Assembly: GCF_901709675.1 (NCBI RefSeq)
Contig: NC_051097.1
Location: 345,039 to 409,038, forward strand
Reading direction: 5' to 3'
DNA: 64,000 nt
Source of the DNA: Syngnathus acus
Lineage: Eukaryota; Chordata; Actinopteri; Syngnathiformes; Syngnathidae
The first letter of the stretch is position 1. Every line of letters begins with the position of its first letter. The notes beneath the pieces were generated by a model. The model had not been told where the DNA came from. It did not search any database and was given only the letters and a program-made list of their open reading frames with translations. Of the stretch, positions 55,481 to 64,000 are shown one piece after another. Made by a program: the position numbers and the translations under genes.

Positions 55481-57451
55481 AAACGATGAGGGCAGATGGA
55501 GACACCCGAGGGAGGACAGAAGTACACAAGAGGCTAACGAGAACAGGGAGATGTCTCAGGAGTCAAGTGTAAAAGACAAAAATCCACAAGGTGGTACATC
55601 TGATGTATATGATCAAGAAGAGACAAGTAGTGAACCTGTCAGTGGGAGATATCCTGTAAGAGAGAGGAGAAAGCCAAGTCACTTAAAAGATTTTGTAACA
55701 GACAGCAATGATAGTGATGAGATTAATCTCACAATTGATTACTGCTACAGAGCAATGTGTGGTATCCCAAACACATACGCAGTAGCAATGAGGTCAGCTA
55801 ACTCAAAACAATGGGTTAAAGCTATGGATGAAGAAATACAGTCGTTAAAAGAAAACAACACATTTACTCTAACTACTCTGCCGAAGGGCACAAAAACAGT
55901 GGGGGAAAATGGGTCTATGCTGTAAAGACTGACATGGAAGGTAAAGACAAATTCAAAGCGAGATTTGTGGCAAAAGGTTACAGTCAAAAGATGGGGATAG
56001 ATTATGGTGAAACATTCTCCCCAACAGCAAATTTAACCAGTGTGAGAGTAATGATAGAGAAAGCAGTCCAGGAGGATATGCTAATCCATCAAACGGATGT
56101 AAAAACCGGCTTATTTGCGCGCCCCAATTGATTACGAGATCTACACAGATCAACCAGAAGGCTATGAAGAAGGGGAAGGTCTTGTGTGGAAGCTGGAAAA
56201 ATCTAAAACAATCTGGCCGTAACTGGAATAGGGTTCTACACGAATGCCTAACGGAAAATCGTTTCACACAAAACCCAGCAGACAACTGTGTCCAAGCAAA
56301 GGAGACCAGACAAGGAAAGGTGATTTTGATAATCTGGGTAGATGATTTGATAATTTCAGCCAGTAATGAGAAAATAATGAAGGATGTCAAAATGATGCTT
56401 TCAGGAAAATTCAAGATGAAAGATCTAGGTCAGCATAAGCATTTTCTGGGTATCAATTTCAAAGTACAGTGGCGCCTCGGTTTTCGAACACATTCCGTTC
56501 CAGAAGGCTGTTCGAGAAGTGAATCGTTCGAATTCCGAATCATATTTTCCCATTACCAATAATTGGAAAAAAATTAAGCCTTTCCAAGCCAATCAAAACC
56601 AAACGCTTTTTTTTAAGCATTTTTTCATTTGTGCATTTTTGTCCAATCGCGCAACTGCAGCGCACCGCCAAACGCGCAACCGTAGCGCGTCGCCGACCGC
56701 GCAACTGCACCGCGCTGGTCGCATTATTGTGACAGAGCCATCGCTGAAATTTAGAAAATATTTTTAAAGTCCTGCTGTACTTTCCAAAATTTAAGTGGAC
56801 ATCAGTGCGCAGGGAGCTTAATTTTGTCCGATCGCGCATCGCCGAACGTGCAACCGTTGCGCGCCGCCCACCGCGCAACTGCACCGCGCTGGTCGCATTA
56901 TTGTGACAGAGTGGTCGCTAAAATTTAGAAAATATTTTTAAAGTCCTAATGTACTTTCCAAAATTTAAATGGACCTCAGTGCGCAGGGAGCTTAATTTGG
57001 TCCAATCGCGCAACCGCAGCGTGCCGGGCGCTCAGTGTCGCATTGCTTTAGGAGCGTCTTTGTGTTTTAGGATGGCTTTACTGCTCCCACTTGCTTCCTT
57101 TGGAGGCATGATTAGAGTTGATGCAATCCTCAGAGTAACGAGAACGTAATAACGAATTGAGTCAGTTGGCATGCAGGTCCTCTCGGCTCATCCCGCGAGG
57201 TTCGACAACCGAATTTCGTCCGACATCCGAAGCAAAAAAAATCTCGAATTTTTTGTTCGAATACCGATTTGTTAGAGAACCGGGACGTTCGAAAACCGAG
57301 GCTGAAATGTCACAGGAAACATATGTACACAAGATTTTTGGAAAAAGTCAAAATGGAAAACTGCAATCCATGGGAAACTCCTTGTGACCAAAAATTGCGT
57401 TATACTGAAGACGCTGTTAAGATGGATGTTGCCAAAAGTATAGAGAGGCAG
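55481..57451 (+). pseudogene. Copia reverse transcriptase, interrupted
   Basis: An acidic linker (about 55551-55700) leads to the RT: MRSANSKQWVKAMDEEIQSL, then a 1-bp loss near 55922. It continues KFKARFVAKGYSQKMGIDYG and TFSPTANLTSVRVMI, HQTDVKTGLF (catalytic D), a shift near 56127, KLEKSKTIWP-equivalent sequence and IIWVDDLIISAS (VDD catalytic pair). HKHFLGINFKV is cut by an 838-bp transposon at 56467-57304. Sequence resumes EMSQETYVHKIF up to 57451, where the hAT element enters. Confidence 0.87.
56467..57304. mobile_element. DNA transposon with GCCTCGGTTTTCGAAC ends, complete copy
   Basis: Ends CAGTGGCGCCTCGGTTTTCG and CGAAAACCGAGGCTG are inverted. The interior repeats GC-rich units (ATCGCGCAA at about 56646, 56830, 57004). 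No target duplication is clear. It lies in the copia RT and is the complete version of the truncated copy at 47747. Confidence 0.87.
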
Positions 57452-57459
57452 TTGGCAGT

Positions 57460-57741
57460 CAATGGCGTAGGCAGGAATTTTTCCAGTAGGGGCGCGCGCC
57501 CACAGGAAAAAAAATCGAACATCACCCACGCCGTTCGCTGATCGCTAAAACAACATCCGGGTCCGGGAGGCAAACGGTGAATGGATAACATCGCGCACAT
57601 AGCTGCACATTCGCGCAAGACCGAAAGAAAAAAACGGCATGAAAATGAAGAATCGAAAAAGCTCGATTTTTTTTCAACCGGGGCGCAGGGAGTCCTAACC
57701 CGGGCGCCGCCCCGGCTCGCCCCGATTTGGCTACGCCACTG
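57460..57741. mobile_element. hAT-type MITE in the copia element
   Basis: Ends CAATGGCGTAGGCA and TGGCTACGCCACTG are inverted; 8-bp duplications TTGGCAGT (57452-57459 and 57742-57749) are perfect. 282 bp, non-coding. Confidence 0.93.
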
Positions 57742-57749
57742 TTGGCAGT

Positions 57750-58759
57750 CTCATATATTTAACAACATGTACACGTCCAGACTTGTGCTTTGTGGTAAGC
57801 AAATAATCACAGTACTTTTGTGAGCCAACAGAGGAACAGTGGATGAATGTGAAACACGTTTTCAGATACCTCAGACGAACTATAACCAAAGAGTTGTGTT
57901 TCAGGAATAACGACAGTGAGAACCTAAGCCTAGTGGCCTATAGTGATGCAGACTAGGCAGCTGATGTCACTGACAGACGCAGCACCACAGGTTACTGTAT
58001 AAGCCTAAAGTCTCATGGAAAACGAAGAAACAGCCCACAGTGGCGCTTTCAACATGTGAAGCAGAATACATGGCTCTGGCCTCTACGATGCTGGAGTGCA
58101 TATATTTAGAACAGCTGTTGAAAAACATTCCATCCATCCATCCATTTTCTATACCGCTTAGTCCCCACGGGGGTCGCGGGTGTGCTGGAGCCTATCCCAG
58201 CCGTCATCGGGCAGTAGGCGGGGGACACCCTGAACCGGTTGCCAGCCAATCGCAGGGCACACAGAGACAAACAACCATTCGCACTCGCACTCACACCTCG
58301 GGACAATTTGGAGTGCTCAATCGGCCTACCAAGCATGTTTTTGGGATGTGGGAGGAAACCGGAGTGCCCGGAGAAAACCCACGCGGGCCCGGGGAGAACA
58401 TGCAAACTCCACACAGGGAGGGCCGGAGGTGGAATCGAACCCGCGCCCTCCTAACTGTGAGGCGGACGTGCTACCCAGTGCGCCACCGAGTCGCCTTGAA
58501 AAACATTGATGACTACAAATACACACAAACTGTAGTGTATGAGGATAACCAGGAAACAATCGCTTTAGTCAAAAAGCTTGTGAACAGACAGAGGTGAAAG
58601 CATGTAGACATTAAGTATCATTTTATTAGATCTATTGTAAACGAAGGAAAAATGAACCTGGTATATTGCACTACCGAAGATATGATCGCAGACGTCATGA
58701 CCAAACCTGTCACCAGATCAAAACTTAGAAAGTTTGCAAGCATGATGTTTGGTGTTTAA
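57750..58759 (+). pseudogene. Copia RNase H, interrupted by a SINE
   Basis: The frame reads PTEEQWMNVKHVFRYLRRTI, LVAYSDAD-stop (TAG at 57954-57956 just after the RNase H aspartate), then STTGYCISL, STCEAEYMALAST (catalytic E) and, after the SINE, DYKYTQTVVYEDNQETIALV (the DN pair) and KHVDIKYHFIRSIV, the diagnostic copia C-terminal block. It stops naturally at TAA 58757-58759 after MMFGV. One shift is near 58598. RNase H would remove RNA from the hybrid. Confidence 0.9.
58130..58495 (-). mobile_element. tRNA-derived SINE in copia RNase H
   Basis: A full-length copy on the - strand: tRNA-like head (GGTTCGATTCC B box near 58432), body, tail ACTAAGCGGTATAGAAAATG and GGATGG units. Perfect 12-bp duplications TTGAAAAACATT (58118-58129, 58496-58507) flank it. 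Confidence 0.95.
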
Positions 58760-58839
58760 ACGAATGGAAAAGATCCAAATCTGTATTGTATCTTGTGTGT
58801 ATTCATAGTTTTTTTGTTTTCTTGGAATTTGTGCATTCT

Positions 58840-59069
58840 GAGTACAAGTGGGGGTGTTAAGATGGAGCCTTATTTGTGTTTGTGTACTCAGATGCAGTGA
58901 TCTGTATGACATTGAGGGGGCGCAAGTGTGCCTAATGTGAGTTGAAAGAAACCTTCAGCGGGTGTACATAGTTCCAAATAAAAGGGGCTAAGAAGAACCT
59001 AAAAGGAAAGTTTATTTTGTCTCCAACGCACTCTTCGAGTCACACAGTACAACGGCGCAAAGCTCAACA
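58840..59069 (+). repeat. Copia polypurine tract and 3' LTR
   Basis: The tract AGTACAAGTGGGGG (58841-58854) precedes TGTTAAGATGGAGCC, the LTR start at 58855. It ends AAAGCTCAACA at 59069 (TG...CA). Length 215 bp; AATAAA at about 58977-58982. Confidence 0.87.
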
Positions 59070-59266
59070 GAGTTGAATAAAAAAAATCCCGTGCTTTTGC
59101 CAGGGTTATGATCCTTATGAAGCCGAGCGCTTGAGATGCAAGGCAGGACTGAAGAGAAGCCCTTTTTATTTTTTTCTTCAAATGCTGCACCGATGGCCAT
59201 ATTCCTTTTGTCTTTTTTAAACTTAGTGTAACACTATAAAACTAAAAAATGTCAGAGTACACGTAT
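59070..59266. other. Unclassified spacer
   Basis: About 200 bp between the copia LTR and a Tc1 fragment; nothing recognised. Confidence 0.35.
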
Positions 59267-59396
59267 TGAACCTTTCGACATTTCGCCACATTTCAGGCTT
59301 CAAACATAAAGATATAAAATTTTAATTTTTTGTCAAGAATCAACAAGTGGGACACAATCGTGAAGTGGAACGAAATTTATTGGATAATTTAAACTT

Positions 59397-62300
59397 CCAT
59401 CCATCCATCCATCTTCTTCCGCTTATCCGGGGTCGGGTCGCGGGGGCAGCAGCTTCAGGAGGGACTCCCAGACTTCCCTCTCCCCAGCCACTTCATCTAG
59501 ATCATCCCGGGGGATCCCAAGGCGTTCCCAGGCCAGCCGAGAGACATAGTCTCTCCAGCGCGTCCTGGGTCGTCCCCGGGGTCTCCTACCGGTGGGACAT
59601 GCCCGGAACACCTCCCCAGGGAGGCGTCCAGGAGGCATCCTGATGAGATGCCCGAGCCACCTCATCTGGCTCCTCTCAACGTGGAGGAGTAGCGACTCTA
59701 CTCCGAGTCTCTCCCGGATGACCGAACTCCTCACCCTATCTCTAAGGGAGAGCCCGGACATCCTGCGGAGAAAACTCATTTCGGCCGCTTGTATCCGGGA
59801 TCTCGTTCTTTCGGTCACGACCCATAGCTCGTGACCATAGGTGAGGGTAGGAGCGTAAATCGACCGGTAAATTGAGAGCTTTGCCTTTTGGCTCAGCTCT
59901 CTCTTTACCACGACGGACCGGTACAGAGTCCGCATTACTGCCGACGCTGCACCGATCCGCCTGTCGATCTCGCGCTCCATCCTCCCCTCACTCGTGAACA
60001 AGACCCCAAGATACTTAAACTCCTCCACTTGGGGCAGGATCTCATCCCCGATCCGGAGAGGGCATTCCACCCTTTTCCGATCGAGGACCATGGACTCGGA
60101 TTTGGAGGTGCTGACCCTCATCCCGACCGCTTCACACTCGGCTGCGAACCGCTCCAGTGAGAGCTGGAGATCACGGCCTGAAGAAGCCAACAGCACAACG
60201 TCGTCTGCAAAAAGCAGAGACGCGATGCTGAGGTCCCCAAACCGGACACCCTCAACGCCTCGGCTGCACCTAGAAATTCTGTCCATAAAAATTATGAACA
60301 GAATCGGTGACAAAGGGCAGCCTTGGCGGAGTCCAACCCTCACTGGGAACGAATCCGACTTACTGCCGGAAATGCGGACCACACTCTGGCATCGGTGATA
60401 CAGGGACCGAACCGCCCTTATCAGTTGGCTCAGTACCCCGTACTCCCGAAGCACCCCCCACAGAACCTCCCGAGGGACACGGTCGAACGCCTTCTCCAAG
60501 TCCACAAAACACATGTGGACTGGTTGGGCGAACTCCCATGCACCCTCGAGGATCCTGTTGAGGGTGAAGAGCTGGTCCACTGTTCCACGGCCAGGACGAA
60601 AGCCACACTGTTCCTCCTGAATCCGAGGTTCGACCTCCCGACGGACCCTCCTCTCCAGCACCCCTGAATAGACCTTACCAGGGAGGCTGAGGAGTGTAAT
60701 TCCCCTGTAATTGGAACACACCCTCCGGTCCCCCTTCTTAAAGAGGGGAACCACCACCCCAGTCTGCCAATCCAGAGGCACTGTCCCCGATGTCCACGCG
60801 ATGCTGTAGAGACGTGTCAGCCATGACAGCCCCACAACATCCAGAGCCCTTAAGAAATCCGGGCGGATCTCATCCACCCCCGGGGCCTTGCCACCGAGGA
60901 GTTTTTTAACTACCTCAGTGACTTCAACCCCAGAGATTGGAGAGTCCGCCTCAGAGTCCTCAGGCCCTGCTTCCACAATGGAAGGCGTGTCGGTGGAATT
61001 GAGGAGGTCTTCGAAGTATTCTCCCCACCGACACACGACGTCCCGAGTCGAGGTCAGCAGCACGCCATCTCCACTGTAAACAGTGTTGACGTTGCACTGC
61101 TTCCCCCTCCTGAGACGCCGGATGGTGGACCAGAATTTCCTCGAAGCCGTCCGGAAGTCATTCTCCATGGCCTCGCCGAACTCCTCCCACGCCCGGGTTT
61201 TTGCCTCAGCAACCGCCGAAGCCGCGTTCCGCTTGGCCATCCGGTACCTGTCAGCTGCCTCCGGAGTCCCGCAGGCCAAAACGGCCCGATAGGACTCCTT
61301 CTTCAGCTTGACGGCATCCCTTACCGCCGGTGTCCACCAGCGGGTTCGGGGATTGCCGCCACGACAGGCACCAATGACCTTACGGCCACAGCTCCGGTCG
61401 GCCGCCTCAACAATGGAGGCGCGGAACAAGGTCCACTCGGACTCAATGTCCCCCGCCTCCCCCGGGACGTGGGAAAAGCTCTGCCGGAGGTGGGAGTTGA
61501 AGCTCTTCCTGACAGGGGATTCCGCCAGACGTTCCCCGCAGACCCTCACAGAACGTTTGGGTCTGCCAGGTCGGACCGGCATCTTCCCCCACCATCGGAG
61601 CCAACCCACCACCAGGTGGTGATCAGTTGACAGCTCCGCCCCTCTCTTCGCCCGAGTGTCCAAAACATGCGGCCGCAAATCCGATGACACGACTACAAAG
61701 TCGATCATCGAACTGCGGCCTAGGGTGTCCTGGTGCCAAGTGCACACATGGACACCCTTATGTTTGAACATGGTGTTCATTATTGAAAATCCGTGTCGAG
61801 CACAGAAGTCCAACAATAGAACACCGCTCGGGTTCAGATCGGGGGGGCCGTTCCTCCCAATCACGCCCTTCCAGGTCTCACTGTCATTGCCCACGTGAGC
61901 ATTGAAGTCACCCAGTAGAACGACGGAGTCCCCAGAAGGAGCGCTCTCCAGCACTTCCTCCAGGGACCCCAAGAAGGGTGGGTACTCTGAGCTGCCGTTT
62001 GGTGCATAGACACAAACAACAGTCAGGACCCGTCCCCCCACCCGAAGGCGGAGGGAGGCTACCCTCTCGTTCACCGGGGTGAACCCCAATGTGCAGGCGC
62101 CCAGCCGGGGGGCAATAAGTATACCCACACCTGCCCGACGCCTCTCACCGTGGGCAACTCCAGAGTGGAAGAGAGTCCAGCCCCTCTCGAGAGGGCTTGT
62201 ACCGGAACCCAAACTGTGTGTGGAGGCAAGTCCGACTATATCTAGTCGGAACTTTTCTGCCTCGCACACCAGCTCGGGCTCCTTTCCAGCCAGAGAGGTG

Positions 62301-62751
62301 ACATTCCATGTCCCAAGAGCCAGCTTCTGCAGCCGGGGATCAGACCGCCAAGGTCCCTGCCTTTGGCCGCCGCCCAGCTTGCAATGCACCCGACCCCTTT
62401 GGCCCCTCCCACAGGTGGTGAGCCCATGGGAAGGGGGACCCACGTTTCCTTTTCGGGCTGAGCCCGGCCGGGCCCCATGGGCGAAGGCCCGGCCACCAGA
62501 CGCTCGCCTTCGAGCCCCGCCTCCAGGCCTGGCTCCAGAGGGGGGCCCCGGTGACCCGCGTCCGGGCGAGGGAAAACGTGATCCATTAATTTTTATCATC
62601 ATAAGGGGCTGATGAGCCGTGCTTTGTCTGGCCCCTCACCTAGGACCCGTTTGCCATGGGTGACCCTACCAGGGGCATGAAGCCCCAGACAACATGGCTC
62701 CTAGGATCATAGGGGCACGCAAACCCCTCCACCACGATAAGGTGACGACTC
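59397..62751 (-). mobile_element. Full-length EN-RT LINE with target duplication
   Basis: The element is on the - strand: 5' UTR 62603-62751 (starting near AGTCGTCACCTTATCGTGG), a single long ORF, and a 3' tail GATAAGCGGAAGAAGATGG with GATG repeats ending at 59397. It is bordered by perfect TTAAACTT duplications (59389-59396 and 62752-62759); removing it restores the Tc1 sequence exactly. An old relative is at 13497-18020. Confidence 0.93.
59423..62602 (-). CDS. LINE endonuclease-reverse transcriptase, intact 1059 aa
   Basis: A GC-rich, proline/arginine-rich leader of about 90 residues is followed by an APE-type endonuclease: [40 protein letters not shown] (GDFNA), and [11 protein letters not shown] (DHH). 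Then [75 protein letters not shown] (first D), [20 protein letters not shown] and [13 protein letters not shown] (FADD). The C-terminal part has [19 protein letters not shown] and an arginine-rich [14 protein letters not shown]. It resembles RTE-like LINEs, but the clade is not certain. All catalytic residues are present, with no stop over 1059 codons. Confidence 0.92.
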   Translation of the reverse strand: MMIKINGSRFPSPGRGSPGPPSGARPGGGARRRASGGRAFAHGARPGSARKGNVGPPSHGLTTCGRGQRGRVHCKLGGGQRQGPWRSDPRLQKLALGTWNVTSLAGKEPELVCEAEKFRLDIVGLASTHSLGSGTSPLERGWTLFHSGVAHGERRRAGVGILIAPRLGACTLGFTPVNERVASLRLRVGGRVLTVVCVYAPNGSSEYPPFLGSLEEVLESAPSGDSVVLLGDFNAHVGNDSETWKGVIGRNGPPDLNPSGVLLLDFCARHGFSIMNTMFKHKGVHVCTWHQDTLGRSSMIDFVVVSSDLRPHVLDTRAKRGAELSTDHHLVVGWLRWWGKMPVRPGRPKRSVRVCGERLAESPVRKSFNSHLRQSFSHVPGEAGDIESEWTLFRASIVEAADRSCGRKVIGACRGGNPRTRWWTPAVRDAVKLKKESYRAVLACGTPEAADRYRMAKRNAASAVAEAKTRAWEEFGEAMENDFRTASRKFWSTIRRLRRGKQCNVNTVYSGDGVLLTSTRDVVCRWGEYFEDLLNSTDTPSIVEAGPEDSEADSPISGVEVTEVVKKLLGGKAPGVDEIRPDFLRALDVVGLSWLTRLYSIAWTSGTVPLDWQTGVVVPLFKKGDRRVCSNYRGITLLSLPGKVYSGVLERRVRREVEPRIQEEQCGFRPGRGTVDQLFTLNRILEGAWEFAQPVHMCFVDLEKAFDRVPREVLWGVLREYGVLSQLIRAVRSLYHRCQSVVRISGSKSDSFPVRVGLRQGCPLSPILFIIFMDRISRCSRGVEGVRFGDLSIASLLFADDVVLLASSGRDLQLSLERFAAECEAVGMRVSTSKSESMVLDRKRVECPLRIGDEILPQVEEFKYLGVLFTSEGRMEREIDRRIGAASAVMRTLYRSVVVKRELSQKAKLSIYRSIYAPTLTYGHELWVVTERTRSRIQAAEMSFLRRMSGLSLRDRVRSSVIRERLGVESLLLHVERSQMRWLGHLIRMPPGRLPGEVFRACPTGRRPRGRPRTRWRDYVSRLAWERLGIPRDDLDEVAGEREVWESLLKLLPPRPDPG

Positions 62752-62988
62752 TTAAACTTTTTTAACAAATAAAAAACTGAAAAGTGGGGCGTGCAATATT
62801 ATTCGGCCCCTTTACTTTCAGTGCAGCAAACTCACTCCAGAAGTTCAGTGAGGATCTTTGAATGATCCAATGTTGTCCTAAATGACTGATGATGATAAAT
62901 AGAATGCACCTGTGTGTAATCAAGTCTCCGTATAAATGCACCTGTTCTTTGATAGTCTCAGGGTTCTGTTTAAAGCGCAGAGAGAACC

Positions 62989-63987
62989 ATGAAGACAAAG
63001 GAACACACCAGGCAGGTCCGAGATACTGTTGTGGAGAAGTTTAAAGCTGGATTTGGATACAAAAAGATTTCCCAAGCTTTAAACATCTCAAGGAGCACTG
63101 TGCAAGCAATTATATTGAAATGGAAGGAGTATCAGACCACTGCAAATCTACCAAGACCCGGCCGTCCCTCCAAACTTTCATCTCAAACAAGGAGAAGACT
63201 GATCAGAGATGCAGCCAAGAGGCCCATGATCACTCTGGATGAACTGCAGATAACTACAGCTGAGGTGGGAGAGTCTGTCCATAGGACAACAATCAGTCGT
63301 GCACTGCACAAATCTGGCCTTTATGGAAGAGTGGCAAGAAGAAAGCCATTTCTCAAAGATATCCATAAAAAGTCTCGTTTAAAGTTTGCCACAAGCCACC
63401 TGGGAGACACACCAAACATGTGGAAGAAGGTGCTCTGGTCAGATGAAACCAAAATCGAACTTTTTGGCCACAATGCAAAACGATATGTTTGGCGTAAAAG
63501 CAACACAGCTCATCACCCTGAACACACCATCCCCACTGTCAAACATGGTGGTGGCAGCATCATGGTTTGGGCCTGCTTTTCTTCAGCAGGGACAGGGAAG
63601 ATGGCTGGAGCCAACTACAGGACCATTCTGGAAGAAAACCTGTTGGAGTCTGCAAAAGACCTGAGACTGGGACGGAGATTTATCTTCCAACAGGACAATG
63701 ATCCAAAACATAAAGCCAAATCTACAATGGAATGGTTCACAAATAGACGTATCCAGGTGTTAGAATGGCCAAGTCAAAGTCCAGACCTGAATCCAATCGA
63801 GAATCTGTGGAAAGAGCTGAAGACTGCTGTTCACAAACGCTCTCCATCCAACCTCACTGAGCTCGAGCTGTTTTGCAAGGAAGAATGGGCAAGAATTCCA
63901 GTCTCTCGATGTGCAAAACTGATAGAGACATACCCCAAGCGACTTGCAGATGTAATTGCAGCAAAAGGTGGCGCTACAAAGTATTAG
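62989..63987 (+). CDS. Tc1-like transposase, 332 aa, open (family B copy 3)
   Basis: Identical in plan to the protein at 9649-10668, starting MKTKEHTRQVRDTVVEKFKA. It keeps LWSDETKIELFG, KHGGGSIMVW, QQDNDPKHKAK and NPIENLWKELK. A 21-bp in-frame deletion removes seven residues in the KMAKIDGKMDGAKYR stretch (here KMAGANYR) between the first and second aspartates. The effect on activity is unknown. Its element ends are incomplete, so it is unlikely to move but could act in trans. Confidence 0.92.
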   Translation: MKTKEHTRQVRDTVVEKFKAGFGYKKISQALNISRSTVQAIILKWKEYQTTANLPRPGRPSKLSSQTRRRLIRDAAKRPMITLDELQITTAEVGESVHRTTISRALHKSGLYGRVARRKPFLKDIHKKSRLKFATSHLGDTPNMWKKVLWSDETKIELFGHNAKRYVWRKSNTAHHPEHTIPTVKHGGGSIMVWACFSSAGTGKMAGANYRTILEENLLESAKDLRLGRRFIFQQDNDPKHKAKSTMEWFTNRRIQVLEWPSQSPDLNPIENLWKELKTAVHKRSPSNLTELELFCKEEWARIPVSRCAKLIETYPKRLADVIAAKGGATKY

Positions 63988-64000
63988 CGCAGGGGTGGGC

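Larger units (their letters stand above)
53078..59069 (+). mobile_element. Copia-like LTR retrotransposon with nested insertions
   Basis: A 5' LTR remnant (53078-53189), primer site, gag-protease, integrase, RT and RNase H in Ty1/copia order, polypurine tract and 3' LTR (58855-59069) are present. Three insertions interrupt it: 56467-57304, 57460-57741 and 58130-58495. All genes carry stops or shifts, so it is dead. Integrase before RT identifies copia rather than gypsy. Confidence 0.93.
59267..63989 (+). mobile_element. Tc1-like transposon, family B, copy 3, split by a LINE
   Basis: Left portion 59267-59396 lacks the first about 25 bp of the terminus (starts TTGAACCTTTCG). The right portion 62752-63989 includes an open transposase. 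After TATTAGCGCA (63984-63993) it departs from the family sequence into GGGGTGGGC, so the right terminus is also missing. A full-length LINE lies between. Confidence 0.9.

Noticed and set aside
60323-62612. Forward frames of 100-177 codons
   Set aside because: Shadows of the GC-rich 1059-codon LINE frame on the other strand.

Overview
This window is vertebrate nuclear DNA, most likely from a ray-finned (teleost) fish. The evidence is a split gene with GT-AG introns, the teleost-type non-LTR element Rex1, several Tc1-like families, an L2-type LINE, tRNA-derived SINEs, a copia-like LTR element, a Penelope-like fragment and long microsatellites. There is no sign of bacterial genes, operons, CRISPR or phage. 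Species cannot be determined from the sequence alone.

The only host gene recognised is a partial fatty-acid-transport / very-long-chain acyl-CoA synthetase of the SLC27 family, closest by memory to SLC27A6 (FATP6), on the + strand. Seven phase-compatible exons are visible (7988-8197, 8394-8552, 13165-13289, 29097-29291, 30867-30957, 31038-31236, 31417-31514). They join through the AMP-binding motif to the adenylation core. The first exon(s) and the last one or two exons are not visible, so the gene runs off the window at one or both sides, or its 3' end has been lost. Its introns are filled with transposons; the intron 13290-29096 is almost entirely mobile DNA.

Layout. 1-7987: Tc1 copy A (721-2317), a palindrome-ended MITE (3281-5259) with a second MITE nested inside it, and a hAT-Ac deletion derivative with a BED finger (5811-6729). 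7988-13289: gene exons, a long TTTC tract touching a splice acceptor, and a complete intact Tc1 (9260-10887). 13290-29096: an old EN-RT LINE split by a Rex1, a Penelope-like fragment and a MITE; then SINE, hAT, MITEs, Tc1 copy B and a long open L2 ORF. 29097-31514: the remaining exons. 31515-36900: Tc1 and hAT remnants and a possible LTR-retroelement leader. 37060-40240: a nearly full Rex1. 40240-47100: SINEs, a hAT MITE with clear target duplication, a Tc1, and a Tc3-like element split by a MITE. 47100-52480: decayed DNA transposons, Tc1 copy C split by a SINE, a 0.9-kb tandem duplication and a 118-bp tandem repeat. 53078-59069: a copia-like element with a half-tRNA primer site and three nested insertions. 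59267-64000: a Tc1 with an open transposase, split by a full-length LINE that has a 1059-codon open frame and a perfect 8-bp target duplication.

No new cellular system was found. The interest lies in the nested-insertion chronology, a few elements that look recent and perhaps competent (Tc1 at 9260-10887, LINE at 59397-62751, L2 and Rex1 ORFs), a hammerhead-like motif in the Penelope fragment, and an apparent LINE/SINE tail partnership. All family names are from recognition of motifs, not database search.
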